NCBI GenBank assembly: GCA_965203475.1
Contig: OZ241890.1
Span: 372,001-436,000 of the forward strand
Length of the DNA: 64,000 bases
Reading direction: 5' to 3'
Source: JABDMD01 sp965203475
GTDB lineage: Bacteria; Pseudomonadota; Gammaproteobacteria; UBA4575
The position numbers and the translations under genes were made by a program. Below are positions 35,781 to 44,891 of this stretch, piece after piece (position 1 is the first letter of the stretch; every line of letters starts with the position of its first letter). The notes beneath the pieces are model-generated. The model was given only the letters and a program-made list of their open reading frames with translations. It was not told the origin of the DNA and did no database searches.

Positions 35781-36881
35781 TCAGAATAAAGTTTTGTACT
35801 GGCTTATTATTTTGTCCACACTAAATTTTTTTCTGCAGTACTCAATAGCAGTATTATCCACGTGTTGAGTCATAAGAGTCTTAGAAATTGAATCAGCTAG
35901 ACTTGAGGAATCTCCAATAGGTACAAGTTTTCCCCATTTTCCATTATCTAAAATTTCTTTGGGCCCATTTGGACAATTAGTAGAAACTATTGGTGCTCCT
36001 AGTGATAATGCTTGAATTAACACATTTGGCGAACCCTCCCATTTTGATGAAAGTACGAAACATGCACAGTGCTTCATATAAGGATATGGATTTTCAACAA
36101 AGCCTTTCAAGCATACTTCATTTTCAAGCTTAAGCGCACAAATCTGTGTTTCAAGTTCCTCTCTTAGCTTACCTTCACCTAAGATCATTAATTTTGCTGA
36201 AGGCGAGGTTGAATTTTTTAAAATAGAGAATGCTCGAATCAGTGTTTTAAAGTCTTTCTGTTCTGTAAGACGTCCAACAGATAATATAACGTCATAAGAA
36301 TTTGATTGAAACCAAGGATGGTTTATTTCTTCAGATGCTTTTGAATGTAATGTTTCAAAATTAATCGGATTGTAAATAACATGGATGAGCTCTTTTTTTA
36401 TATTTGTGTTTCGAAAAATATCTTCGGCCACACCAATAGAAGGCGCGATGATTTTATTTGCTTTAGGATAAAGTGCTTTTGTTAGTTTGAGTATTATTCT
36501 TCCTGAGAAAGTATTAATTCTTGACAGCTCAATACTTAATGTATTTGCTTCCCTTATGATAACTACGCATTTTTTTCTGGCAATTAAATTTGCAAGAATT
36601 GCGATAATATTCGCATGTGCAACTGTTGATAGTAAAATGTCAGGTTGTACATTATTTATATAGTTACGTAATTTTGCTAATGAGAAGATAACTCTAGAAC
36701 ATTTTAGGTCAATAAGATTTACATTTTTAGAAAGCTCAGAACGGTATTCACCTATTGCATTTGATGCTATAAGGTCAACTACGCACCCATGATTTATAAA
36801 TTGATTTGCAAGAGTGATTATTACTCTTTCTGCCCCACCTCCTCGAAGAGATGGAATAAAAAATGTGACCTTACGTTTCAC
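35781..36881 (-). CDS. glycosyltransferase family 4
   Basis: GT4 enzyme of 366 residues. N-terminal FFIPSLRGGGAERVI has the glycine-rich GGGAE acceptor loop; the donor half shows VILSVGRLTEQKDFKTLI and SSKWEGSPNVLIQAL (EX7E region), then APIVSTNCPNGPKEIL. It resembles GalNAc/Gal transferases of the PglA/PglJ and WbnH type, but the sugar is not certain. Its first base abuts the ATP-grasp stop with no gap, indicating one transcript. Confidence 0.88.
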   Translation of the reverse strand: MKRKVTFFIPSLRGGGAERVIITLANQFINHGCVVDLIASNAIGEYRSELSKNVNLIDLKCSRVIFSLAKLRNYINNVQPDILLSTVAHANIIAILANLIARKKCVVIIREANTLSIELSRINTFSGRIILKLTKALYPKANKIIAPSIGVAEDIFRNTNIKKELIHVIYNPINFETLHSKASEEINHPWFQSNSYDVILSVGRLTEQKDFKTLIRAFSILKNSTSPSAKLMILGEGKLREELETQICALKLENEVCLKGFVENPYPYMKHCACFVLSSKWEGSPNVLIQALSLGAPIVSTNCPNGPKEILDNGKWGKLVPIGDSSSLADSISKTLMTQHVDNTAIEYCRKKFSVDKIISQYKTLF

Positions 36882-37907
36882 CTAATTATTTATACTTTCT
36901 ATCAAATCTTCCAAGATAAGAATTTCTGGCCAAATATCGCAACTATGCCAATTTAAATTCTTGTCCCAATATCCATCACAGTTTTTTACAAAGTCGGGAG
37001 GAAAGCAGTAACTGATTTCTACAATTAGTGGATTTTGATGTGAATTTATAACAAAATCGAATGCTATGCTTTGGGTGTTGAGTTTTGCAGAAACATTAAA
37101 TGCTATTTTGATACATTGTACAGGGATGCAATTTTTATCAAAATTAAGGTTTCCGCTTCCTGATGCTCGAAAATCATTTTTTCTGACATTACGAATGAGT
37201 CCAAATGCGCGATCACCAATAACTATGATACGTATATCAAACTTATTGTTTGGAATGAGTTCTTGAAAATAAATATAACTAATATCTTTACCAAGCGTTC
37301 TGTTTCTATTTCGAATTTTCTCAAGAGTAGCAGGTAGTCTTTTTAATTTTCCTGCCCAATCGACCCTTCTTCTATCTGAAGTTGACCGTAATCGAATTAA
37401 TGCATCCCGGGTTTGGCCAGAGGCGGGCTTAAATCCAGTAGTGAATGCCCTGTTTATAAATTTTTTTGCCTGGGTGTAATTATTTACGAGATGGACATTG
37501 CGAGATCCAGCTCCTCGACTTAATTTAAAGACTTTTGGCCAGGTAGTATTTTTTGCCCAATTAAGCGCATCTTTATAATTATAAAAAATGTATGTGGGAA
37601 TTAAAGGAGCTTTAATTGACTCTAGTTGGTATTTTTGTGCCAGCTTATTGTCAAATGTTAGGCATGTAGAGCTGTTGGGGTATGTTTTCAATCCCATATT
37701 TTCTGCTGCATATATTACATATTTAGCAGCTAAGCATTCGTCATGATTCCCATGATGCCAATGCCATAAAAATGAAGAACATTCTTTTAACTCTTGAGTT
37801 ATAGAATTAGAAAATCCATTTACAATTTTATAATCCAAATTATTATTCTTGCAATATTCAATCCATTTATTTGAGAAACTATTTTCTCTATGATGTATAG
37901 CAATCAT
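36882..37907 (-). CDS. ATP-grasp domain protein in the polysaccharide operon
   Basis: 341-residue soluble protein with ATP-grasp features: KLAQKYQLESIKAPLIPTYI, the lysine block WPKVFKLSRGAGSRNVHLV, the FQELIPNNKFDIRIIVIGD block (FxQE-like) and a metal-binding end FDFVINSHQNPLIVEISY. It resembles RimK/glutathione-synthase-like ligases that form amide or ester bonds using ATP. In this operon it might attach an amino acid to a sugar or make an unusual building block; that is inference. It is tightly packed between the wzx-like gene (nine bases) and a glycosyltransferase (no gap). Confidence 0.8.
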   Translation of the reverse strand: MIAIHHRENSFSNKWIEYCKNNNLDYKIVNGFSNSITQELKECSSFLWHWHHGNHDECLAAKYVIYAAENMGLKTYPNSSTCLTFDNKLAQKYQLESIKAPLIPTYIFYNYKDALNWAKNTTWPKVFKLSRGAGSRNVHLVNNYTQAKKFINRAFTTGFKPASGQTRDALIRLRSTSDRRRVDWAGKLKRLPATLEKIRNRNRTLGKDISYIYFQELIPNNKFDIRIIVIGDRAFGLIRNVRKNDFRASGSGNLNFDKNCIPVQCIKIAFNVSAKLNTQSIAFDFVINSHQNPLIVEISYCFPPDFVKNCDGYWDKNLNWHSCDIWPEILILEDLIESINN

Positions 37908-37916
37908 GAAAATAAT

Positions 37917-39227
37917 TTATTTTATAGCGTTTTTAATTGAGTATTTTGCTTTATTAGATACATAAAAAATAATGAACACATTTAATACTGCACCAATTAC
38001 GGAAAAAACAATTACAGTTAAAAGATCATCTTGAAGTATAAGGCCCCCATATAGTAATCCAATTAGACGGGCTATGATGGAAACGAGTTCATATTTCAAG
38101 AAAAATTTTTCTAGCCCTAATATAGGTATACTGGTAACAGAAGGTATATTAATAAATCCTACAAACATCCATATTGATATCCATCGGGCATATTTTCCTG
38201 CAACATACCAATCTTCGCCAAATACAAATTTAAATAAATCAGGTCCAAATATAAAAATTACTAAAAAAGGCAAAATTCCAATTGATATCAGCCCCAATGT
38301 TGTTTGTAGAATTGGCCGTGTAAGAACTTTCCCGTCGTTATAAATTTCTGTAGCTTTTTGATAGAACACTTTTTGTATTGACTTACCTATCACAACACTA
38401 GGCAATCTTAAAATTCTGTCAGCCAATAAATATAAACCAACTTGATTTGGGCTAAAGAAATAAGCAAGCAAAATTGCAGGTAAATTCTGAGATACTGAGT
38501 TTAGAAAATCTTTTGAAGCACGAAATTTTATTAAAAATGAGTATTTTGAAAGTTGTTTCCATATGGATGATCTGCTTAGATGTTTTCTAAGGTTTTCAAC
38601 TAATTCATTAAGATTTAAAGATGCAAGTGCTAATAAGCTTGCAAGTACTAACAGAATTGCTCCAAATATTAAGTGAAAAGCATTTGGGCCATAAGTGCCC
38701 AGAATTACACGCCATCCGTTTGATGCAACAGCGCCTAAAATTAATGCAATTGAAATTAGTAAAAAATACTTTTTTCTTGATGACCACATTTCAAGTACAT
38801 CCTTCAATCCTACAAGAAAGATGTATATTGGGATCATAAAAATGTATTGTTGAAGTTCTGGCGCATCTAAAAGTGCACTAATAATTCTTCCTGCAGGAAT
38901 TAATAGACATGATAATAGTGATATGAAAATTGCAATAACAATAGCAACGAACAGAAGGTTAATTGAACTTGAATCTTCTTTAGGAAGCATAATTGCCATA
39001 TCCATTCGGCCTGTAGAGATAACTGATAAAACACTAGCAATTGCCATAAATATGCCAAGCATTCCGAACTGCTCAGTTGTATAGAGCCTAGTTAATATAG
39101 GTGTACATAATAATGTAATAACCTGAGCTGCTGTTGCTCCAGAAAGAACGATTGAAAAATCTTGAACAAATTTACTATTTCTGAGTAACTTGTACAGATT
39201 TAATGGCACATCAATCAAAGAATACAT
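37917..39227 (-). CDS. Wzx-type polysaccharide flippase
   Basis: Polytopic protein of 436 residues with about twelve hydrophobic helices. The N-terminal VLSGATAAQVITLLCTPILT then RLYTTEQFG is typical of Wzx/PST-family exporters, as is GRMDMAIMLPK. It would move lipid-linked repeat units to the periplasm for the Wzy-like polymerase encoded two genes downstream. First gene of the leftward operon, divergent from a GT4 gene across 78 bases that must hold both promoters. Confidence 0.88.
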   Translation of the reverse strand: MYSLIDVPLNLYKLLRNSKFVQDFSIVLSGATAAQVITLLCTPILTRLYTTEQFGMLGIFMAIASVLSVISTGRMDMAIMLPKEDSSSINLLFVAIVIAIFISLLSCLLIPAGRIISALLDAPELQQYIFMIPIYIFLVGLKDVLEMWSSRKKYFLLISIALILGAVASNGWRVILGTYGPNAFHLIFGAILLVLASLLALASLNLNELVENLRKHLSRSSIWKQLSKYSFLIKFRASKDFLNSVSQNLPAILLAYFFSPNQVGLYLLADRILRLPSVVIGKSIQKVFYQKATEIYNDGKVLTRPILQTTLGLISIGILPFLVIFIFGPDLFKFVFGEDWYVAGKYARWISIWMFVGFINIPSVTSIPILGLEKFFLKYELVSIIARLIGLLYGGLILQDDLLTVIVFSVIGAVLNVFIIFYVSNKAKYSIKNAIK

Positions 39228-39305
39228 TTGTTTAGTTTGTATATTGCTATGCTAGAAAACTAGTATATTCTATCGTGCCAATAATTTTTTGAAACATCTG
39301 GCCAA

Positions 39306-40460
39306 ATGAAAATAATCTATTTTGCAAATACAGATTGGTATTTGTATAACTTCCGTAAAGAACTGCTGTTCAAAGCAATTGATCGTGGTTATGAAGTTGT
39401 CCTTATTTCTCCAGCAGGCAAATATGGTAAAAAATTTCTCGATGAAGGCTTAGATTGGAAACCAATTTTTGCTAATAGAAATTATAAAGCATTAAGTAAA
39501 ATAAATCTTGTACAAGAAGCGCGTTCGCTTATTAGTGTTATCAAAATATACAAGGATGTTAAACCAGATATTGCACATCACTTCACAATCCAAAGTGTTA
39601 TTTATGGTTCTATTGCAGCAAAAGCAGTAAATACAAAAGTTATTGTGAATGCAATTGCAGGTTTGGGTTTTCTATTCACATCCAAGAATTGCATAAATAA
39701 AATTTTCAGTGTGTTTATTGCATTTTTATTAAAGATTAGTTGCATGAATAATAAAACCAAAATGGTATTTCAGAACGATGCTGATCTACAGCAAGTAATT
39801 AAAAAAAGAATAATAAAAAAATCACAAGCATACTTGATACCTAGTTCTGGTGTGAATCTACAAAAATTCAAATATATTGATAAGTCAAAAAAACAAGACA
39901 ATTCAATTAACGTTTTGATGGCAAGTAGATTGTTACGAGCCAAAGGTGTTATGGAATATATTGAAGCAGGTGAAAAATTTTCTAAAATCTCAACAATTAA
40001 TTTTTATCTTGCGGGGGAGCCAGATTTTGGGAATCCCAGTGCAATTTCTGAAGCTGAACTTGATTCAATTAAAAATTCATCCAGTACTGAATATTTGGGG
40101 CATATAGAGGATATGGCTGAACTCTACGAAAAAATTGATATATTTGTTTTGCCGACATTTTATGGTGAAGGAGTGCCCAAGAGTTTAATTGAAGCGGGAG
40201 CATCTGGTTGTGTCTTGATAACGACAGATTATCCCGGTTGTAAAGAAGTCGTAAAACATGGCGAAACTGGATTAATTGTTCCACCAAAATGTGCTGAGAA
40301 TATTGTCCAAGCTATAAAAACATTAGAAAAAAACAAAGAATTGAGGTCAAATTTGTCAAAAAATGCAAGAGAGCATATCAAAAGTAATTTCGATATAGAT
40401 ATTGTTAATGATAAAACAATTGATCTATATTCCATATTAGAGACTAGTGATAATTATTAA
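39306..40460 (+). CDS. glycosyltransferase family 4 (PglA/CapM-like)
   Basis: GT4 enzyme of 384 residues. N-terminal IYFANTDWYLYNFRKELLF and VEGD-like linker are followed by AGLGFLFTS and the donor half with LMASRLLRAKGVMEYIEAG and LPTFYGEGVPKSLIEAG (EX7E region). The start resembles PglA- and CapM-type transferases that add the second sugar to a lipid-linked monosaccharide. Divergent from wzx. The hisI gene follows after 45 bases without a clear terminator. Confidence 0.85.
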   Translation: MKIIYFANTDWYLYNFRKELLFKAIDRGYEVVLISPAGKYGKKFLDEGLDWKPIFANRNYKALSKINLVQEARSLISVIKIYKDVKPDIAHHFTIQSVIYGSIAAKAVNTKVIVNAIAGLGFLFTSKNCINKIFSVFIAFLLKISCMNNKTKMVFQNDADLQQVIKKRIIKKSQAYLIPSSGVNLQKFKYIDKSKKQDNSINVLMASRLLRAKGVMEYIEAGEKFSKISTINFYLAGEPDFGNPSAISEAELDSIKNSSSTEYLGHIEDMAELYEKIDIFVLPTFYGEGVPKSLIEAGASGCVLITTDYPGCKEVVKHGETGLIVPPKCAENIVQAIKTLEKNKELRSNLSKNAREHIKSNFDIDIVNDKTIDLYSILETSDNY

Positions 40461-40505
40461 ATAAAACTTGGAATTCAGAATTATAGATTTTGTTGGAATA
40501 TTAAT

Positions 40506-40991
40506 ATGTCAGCGCATTTTAAGTGGTTTGGAAAACGTGAGTCTGTTGAAGAGGTGGAAGAAGGGCAAGTTCTTGCGCCTAAATTTGATGAACATGGCCT
40601 GGTTCCTGCCGTCACTACCGATGCGGAATCAGGTGAATTGTTAATGCTTGGTTACATGAATGCTGAGGCATTAGAAAAAACCATTGAAATGGGTGAGGCA
40701 CATTATTGGAGTCGCAGTCGGGAATGTTTGTGGCACAAAGGTGCAACCAGCGGACTCATTCAGAAAATAGTGGAGCTACGAATTGATGATGATCAAGATG
40801 CTGTGTGGTTGCGTGTAAAAGTGGAAGGGGACGCAAGTTGTCACGTTGGGTATCGATCTTGTTTTTACCGTGCCATTGAAACAGGGAAGAATCCAGGCGA
40901 TCAACCTATTAAAATGGAATTCAAAGAGTATGAAAAAGTTTTTGATCCAAAAGAAGTATATGGAGATGCTCCAAACCCAACAAAACTATAA
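40506..40991 (+). CDS. hisI: phosphoribosyl-AMP cyclohydrolase
   Basis: Third step of histidine synthesis: opens the purine ring of phosphoribosyl-AMP. Family blocks are LMLGYMNAEALEKTIE, HYWSRSRECLWHKGATSG (Cys74) and the zinc-binding CHVGYRSCFYR (Cys112 and Cys119). At 161 residues it has a normal catalytic core with short extra N- and C-termini and no HisE fusion. No other his gene is near, so it is an isolated his locus member. The second mscS gene follows after 15 bases and may share its transcript. Confidence 0.95.
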   Translation: MSAHFKWFGKRESVEEVEEGQVLAPKFDEHGLVPAVTTDAESGELLMLGYMNAEALEKTIEMGEAHYWSRSRECLWHKGATSGLIQKIVELRIDDDQDAVWLRVKVEGDASCHVGYRSCFYRAIETGKNPGDQPIKMEFKEYEKVFDPKEVYGDAPNPTKL

Positions 40992-41006
40992 TTAAAATTA
41001 TTTACT

Positions 41007-42083
41007 ATGGAAAAGATTCAAGAATTGTACACTTCATGGTTGGCAATTTTTGGTCCAAACCCATATTTAAAGGCAGTTGGTATTGTCATACTTTTTGCAG
41101 CATTTGCTGTAGTTTTCAATTTTATTATTGTGCGTTTGCTCAAACGCATCACATCTAAAACACCTTTTCAAAGCGATGAAAAGATAGTCGATCTGGCGCA
41201 ATCACCAATTTTTTCTAGCCTGGTGATTATAGGTTTAGCGCAAGCCTCTAAAGTATTAAATATCCCTGAAAATATTCTCGTAATTGAAATTTCAATTTTA
41301 AAAACCATTATCATTTTTATTTGGACAGCGTTTGCTATTAAGTTTTCAAAATATTTACTAACAAGGATTAGTGAAAAACAGAAAAAAGTAAAAATTATTC
41401 AAAAAAGTACATTGCCTTTGTTCAGTAATCTCGCAGTAATTATTATTATAGGCATTGCATTTTATTTTCTGTTTTTGGCATGGGAAATTGATGTTTCCGC
41501 ATGGCTCGCATCAGCAGGCATTATTGGATTAGCGCTAAGTTTTGCCGCCAAAGACACGTTAGCTAATTTATTTGCGGGAGTGTTTATTCTTGCAGATTCT
41601 CCTTATAAATTAGGAGACTACATTGTGTTAGATACAGGCGAAAGAGGTAAGGTGACCCATATTGGGATTCGTAGTACGCGTTTGTTAACGCGTGATGACA
41701 TTGAAGTTACGGTACCAAATTCAGTGATTGGAAATGCAAAAGTTACCAATGAGGATGGGGGGCCAAATTCTAAGCATCGAATACGAACGAAAGTTGGCGT
41801 AGCTTATGGCAGTGATGTGGATCAAGTAAGAGCGGTGTTAGAAAAAATAGCTAGTGAGAACAAAAAAGTTTGTGAGAATCCAGAACCAAGAGTACGATTC
41901 AGAAGCTTTGGAGATTCGAGTTTAGATTTCGAGCTACTTTGTTGGGTAGATAAGCCGGAATTAAGAGGACAAGTATTAGATAAGCTTTATACAGAAATTT
42001 ATAAACAATTTATGGAATTAGAAATAGAAATTCCATACAGTAAACATGATGTGTATGTTAAAAGTATGCCCTCAACCTCATAA
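41007..42083 (+). CDS. mechanosensitive ion channel, MscS family (second copy)
   Basis: 358-residue inner-membrane channel. About four hydrophobic helices (first from residue 22), the pore helix WLASAGIIGLALSFAAKDT followed by LANLFAGVFI, and the soluble beta domain DSPYKLGDYIVLDTGERGKV. The C-terminal domain has VGVAYGSDVDQVRAVL. It differs strongly from the 465-residue copy at 7248, especially in the pore helix, so it is not a recent duplicate. It follows hisI by 15 bases. Confidence 0.9.
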   Translation: MEKIQELYTSWLAIFGPNPYLKAVGIVILFAAFAVVFNFIIVRLLKRITSKTPFQSDEKIVDLAQSPIFSSLVIIGLAQASKVLNIPENILVIEISILKTIIIFIWTAFAIKFSKYLLTRISEKQKKVKIIQKSTLPLFSNLAVIIIIGIAFYFLFLAWEIDVSAWLASAGIIGLALSFAAKDTLANLFAGVFILADSPYKLGDYIVLDTGERGKVTHIGIRSTRLLTRDDIEVTVPNSVIGNAKVTNEDGGPNSKHRIRTKVGVAYGSDVDQVRAVLEKIASENKKVCENPEPRVRFRSFGDSSLDFELLCWVDKPELRGQVLDKLYTEIYKQFMELEIEIPYSKHDVYVKSMPSTS

Positions 42084-42111
42084 TTTAATTATAATTTCTA
42101 ACTAAAAATTT

Positions 42112-42291
42112 ATGTCAACTAAACCTGTAACCTCAATTTCACAAGTCAATCCTGAAGTCAAAGAAGTATCTTGTGATGGGGGTGGTGGTGTGTTGGGTCA
42201 TCCATTGGTGTATTTAACGTTTGGGAAAAACATCCAAGTAGAATGCTATTATTGTGGGAAAAGGTTTGTGAAAAAAAATAAAAATAGTTAA
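42112..42291 (+). CDS. zinc-finger domain protein (NDUFS6/zf-CHCC type)
   Basis: Small protein of 59 residues. The core reads VSCDGGGGVLGHPLVYL then VECYYCGKRF, giving ligands Cys21, His30, Cys45 and Cys48, the CHCC pattern of the bacterial relatives of complex I subunit NDUFS6. The ATG at 42112 is 28 bases after the mscS stop. Such proteins are common in proteobacteria; their role is not well defined. Downstream 42292-42477 shows no gene. Confidence 0.85.
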   Translation: MSTKPVTSISQVNPEVKEVSCDGGGGVLGHPLVYLTFGKNIQVECYYCGKRFVKKNKNS

Positions 42292-42477
42292 TCGTTATAG
42301 CATTTATAAGCGCAGATAATAATTAAGACTAAGTACGGTTAGTTGATAAATATTATTTTCTAGTTTGCGTTTTAATCAAGAAGTAATTACTTTACTATAA
42401 GGGTGTTTATCCATCCTGTACATTCCTGCTAATAATTTAATAGCTCGTTAGTAATGCCTAAATAATGTGAGGTTAAT

Positions 42478-42870
42478 ATGTCTACGGATCGAATTAGTGT
42501 AATGGTTACATCCGGTAATCGGGAACAATTACAAATGGCAGCTATGGTTGCATCTGTGGGTGCAGTAAGTGGTAGTGATGTATCCGTGTTTTTGTCAATG
42601 AACGCACTAAAATTTTTTCTGAAAGAGGCTCCTGAAACACCCACAGCAGAAGGTGAAATGGGAACTTTATTAGTAGAAAAAAATGCACCAAATTTTTTAG
42701 AATTATTTGAACAAGCAGTGGAATTCGGAGATGCGAAAATATCACCTTGTTCTATGGCTGTGGATATTTTAGAACTTAATCAAAATGACCTTGCGGAATT
42801 CGTTGATGAACCTTTGGGTTTAACGGCGTTCTTAAGTAATGCATCTGAAGGACAAGTTTGGCATTTTTAA
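42478..42870 (+). CDS. DsrE/DsrF-like sulfur-relay protein
   Basis: 130-residue soluble protein of the DsrE fold. It has an N-terminal strand and helix (ISVMVTSGNREQLQMAAMVA), a mid-protein hydrophobic strand VSVFLSMNALKFFL, and Cys91 in ISPCSMAVDIL, placed like the active cysteine of sulfur-carrying DsrE proteins. It starts an operon with tusA, an SQR-like flavoprotein and a DUF1641 gene (gaps of 15, 60 and 12 bases). This grouping occurs in sulfur-oxidising bacteria, where such proteins pass sulfane sulfur as persulfide. Confidence 0.85.
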   Translation: MSTDRISVMVTSGNREQLQMAAMVASVGAVSGSDVSVFLSMNALKFFLKEAPETPTAEGEMGTLLVEKNAPNFLELFEQAVEFGDAKISPCSMAVDILELNQNDLAEFVDEPLGLTAFLSNASEGQVWHF

Positions 42871-42885
42871 GTCAAGGAGAATGAT

Positions 42886-43116
42886 GTGTCTGAAAGAAAA
42901 GTAGTTGATGCTAAAAACACTTTTTGCCCGGGTCCTTTAATGGAATTAATTGGGCAAATGAAATTGGCAGAAGTGGGAGACGAATTAGAAATTTTATCGA
43001 CTGATCAGGGTTCTGCAAATGATATTCCTGAGTGGATTAATAAGGTAGGACATGAATTGATTGATAGTTTTGAACAAGAGGGGGTATGGCATATCGTTGT
43101 CAAAAAAACAAAATAA
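42886..43116 (+). CDS. tusA: TusA family sulfurtransferase
   Basis: 76-residue sulfur carrier with the CPGP motif (Cys14) in NTFCPGPLMELIGQM, the persulfide site of TusA/SirA proteins, and the following helix-strand pattern. The start is GTG at 42886 behind AAGGAG; the ATGs two and five bases upstream are out of frame. Together with the DsrE-like protein and the SQR-like enzyme it should move sulfane sulfur in the cytoplasm. It may not be the tRNA-thiolation TusA; the context favours sulfur metabolism. Confidence 0.87.
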   Translation: MSERKVVDAKNTFCPGPLMELIGQMKLAEVGDELEILSTDQGSANDIPEWINKVGHELIDSFEQEGVWHIVVKKTK

Positions 43117-43176
43117 ATTCTTTTTGCAATAATTAAATTAATCATCTATCTAACATACATAACAAGAGAGGCTACT

Positions 43177-44304
43177 ATGAAAATTTTGGTTGTAGGTGGT
43201 GGAATGGGGGGGACAATCCTCGCAAATAACTTAGCAAGACGCTTAAGCAGCGAATTAAAGTCAGGTAAAGCGAGTATTACTATGCTGTCTGCATCAGACA
43301 AACATATGTATCAGCCTGGTTTACTTTATGTGGCAGTTGGGAAAATGACACCTGATGAACTTTATCGCGATCAAGTCAGTTTGCTTGAATCTAGTATTAG
43401 ATTTCGTGTAGACCCCGTAACAAAATTTAATCTAAAAGAAAATAATGTTGTTACGGAAAGTGGAAATACTTATGACTATGACATTATTGTTATATCAACT
43501 GGCTCGCGTGCATATGCTGCGGGTACACCAGGGCTAGCAGAATATGCATGTCAGTTTTATACCGAAGCAGATGCCTTGAATATGTATAAAACTCTACAGA
43601 ATTTTGAGGGGGGTAAAGTAGTCGTTGCAGTTGGGGTTCCTCACAAATGCCCAATGGCACCTTTGGAAATTACATTTATGTTGATCGATTATTTTAAAGA
43701 ACGTGGAATTTGGGACAAAATACAAATGCACTATACCTATCCAATTGGCCGGGTACATAGTTTAGAACCAGTAGCTAATTGGGCAGCTCCTGAGTTTGAC
43801 CGATTGGGCGTAACCTATGAAACCCTATTTAATATGAAAGAGGTTACCGTCGATAAAGTGCTCAGCGAAGAAGGAACTGAAACAGATTACGATTTATTAG
43901 TAACTGTTCCCTCGCACAAAGGAATGCAAGTAATCGAAGATAGTGATCTTGGTGCAGGTGGATTTGTTCCAACGGATCGTCATCGCTTGAATATTGAGGG
44001 ATATGAGAATGCATTTGTAATAGGAGATACGACGAATTTGCCAATTAGTAAAGCGGGTTCTACTGCACACTTTGAGGCTGAAGCCTTAGCTGAAAACATT
44101 GCTTCTACAATTAAAATTGGAACACCAGTTCGCGATTACGACGGTAAAGTATTTTGTTTTATTGAGGCAGGTGAAGGTAAAGCTACATACGCCATGTTTA
44201 ATTATGAAAATCCGCCAAACCCCAAAGCACCTACCAAAGGTATTCATTGGTTCAAAACCGCCTATAACAAAATGTATTGGGCGAGTGCACGTGGATTATT
44301 GTAA
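43177..44304 (+). CDS. sulfide:quinone oxidoreductase-like flavoprotein
   Basis: FAD-dependent membrane-associated oxidoreductase of 375 residues. It has an N-terminal dinucleotide fold (VVGGGMGGTILANN), VISTGSRAY, and the FAD-closing VIGDTTNLPISKAGSTAHFE. Three cysteines at 125, 158 (HKCPMAP) and 327 lie close to the three redox cysteines of characterised sulfide:quinone reductases, supporting sulfide or persulfide chemistry. It is followed by a DUF1641 gene, a partner often found next to this SQR subgroup. Substrate not proven; it could oxidise sulfide and pass electrons to quinone. Confidence 0.83.
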   Translation: MKILVVGGGMGGTILANNLARRLSSELKSGKASITMLSASDKHMYQPGLLYVAVGKMTPDELYRDQVSLLESSIRFRVDPVTKFNLKENNVVTESGNTYDYDIIVISTGSRAYAAGTPGLAEYACQFYTEADALNMYKTLQNFEGGKVVVAVGVPHKCPMAPLEITFMLIDYFKERGIWDKIQMHYTYPIGRVHSLEPVANWAAPEFDRLGVTYETLFNMKEVTVDKVLSEEGTETDYDLLVTVPSHKGMQVIEDSDLGAGGFVPTDRHRLNIEGYENAFVIGDTTNLPISKAGSTAHFEAEALAENIASTIKIGTPVRDYDGKVFCFIEAGEGKATYAMFNYENPPNPKAPTKGIHWFKTAYNKMYWASARGLL

Positions 44305-44316
44305 GGGGATGTTATT

Positions 44317-44850
44317 ATGAGCGAATTACAATCCATGCAAACAGAAGCTGAACGAATTTTTGAAAGTGCTGCAGACGCACTCTCAGACGATATCGTTGCA
44401 AGACTTGGGTCAACGATGGGCGAAGGCCTAATGCTGTTGGATCAGGTCAGTCGTAGTAATTTAGATAAAGCAATTCCTCTAATAAATCATTTGGTTGAGA
44501 CTGGAGATTTAGAACGTGCTGTCAATTTAGTTCGAGTGCTCGGTTCTGCCGGTGATGCATTAAGTGATGATATTGTAGGACGTCTTGGCTCAATTATAAA
44601 TGAGTTGCTGATACTTGCAGATCGAATTTCTCGAAACGAAAATATTCATAAATTACTTGATTTACTAGAACGTGATCATATGGTGGAGATGTTATCTAGC
44701 CTGTGTGAAGCTGCGGCATCGGCAAAAGCAAGCCATGAAGTTAACGCTACAGGCGGCATCGTTGGATTTTTAAATACAATGAAAGATCCAGAAGTACAAC
44801 AGGCACTACAATTTATGTCTAAATTTAGTGCTAGTTTTAAAAATTCGTAG
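44317..44850 (+). CDS. DUF1641 family protein
   Basis: 177-residue helical protein. It has two similar segments (ADALSDDIVARLGS at about 18 and GDALSDDIVGRLGS at about 78), an internal duplication. A C-terminal Gly-rich motif GGIVGFLNTMKDPEVQQAL is typical of DUF1641, whose members sit beside SQR-like or formate-dehydrogenase genes. No catalytic residue is evident, so it may be an accessory subunit of the flavoprotein encoded 12 bases upstream. Confidence 0.83.
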   Translation: MSELQSMQTEAERIFESAADALSDDIVARLGSTMGEGLMLLDQVSRSNLDKAIPLINHLVETGDLERAVNLVRVLGSAGDALSDDIVGRLGSIINELLILADRISRNENIHKLLDLLERDHMVEMLSSLCEAAASAKASHEVNATGGIVGFLNTMKDPEVQQALQFMSKFSASFKNS

Positions 44851-44867
44851 GTAAAATGATTTAATTC

Positions 44868-44891
44868 ATCTCTACTCATTTTAGTAGAGAT
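44868..44891. terminator. hairpin terminator after the sulfur operon
   Basis: ATCTCTACT (44868-44876) pairs with AGTAGAGAT (44883-44891) around a CATTTT loop. It lies between convergent genes; T-rich flanks on both sides are short, so efficiency is uncertain. Confidence 0.6.
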
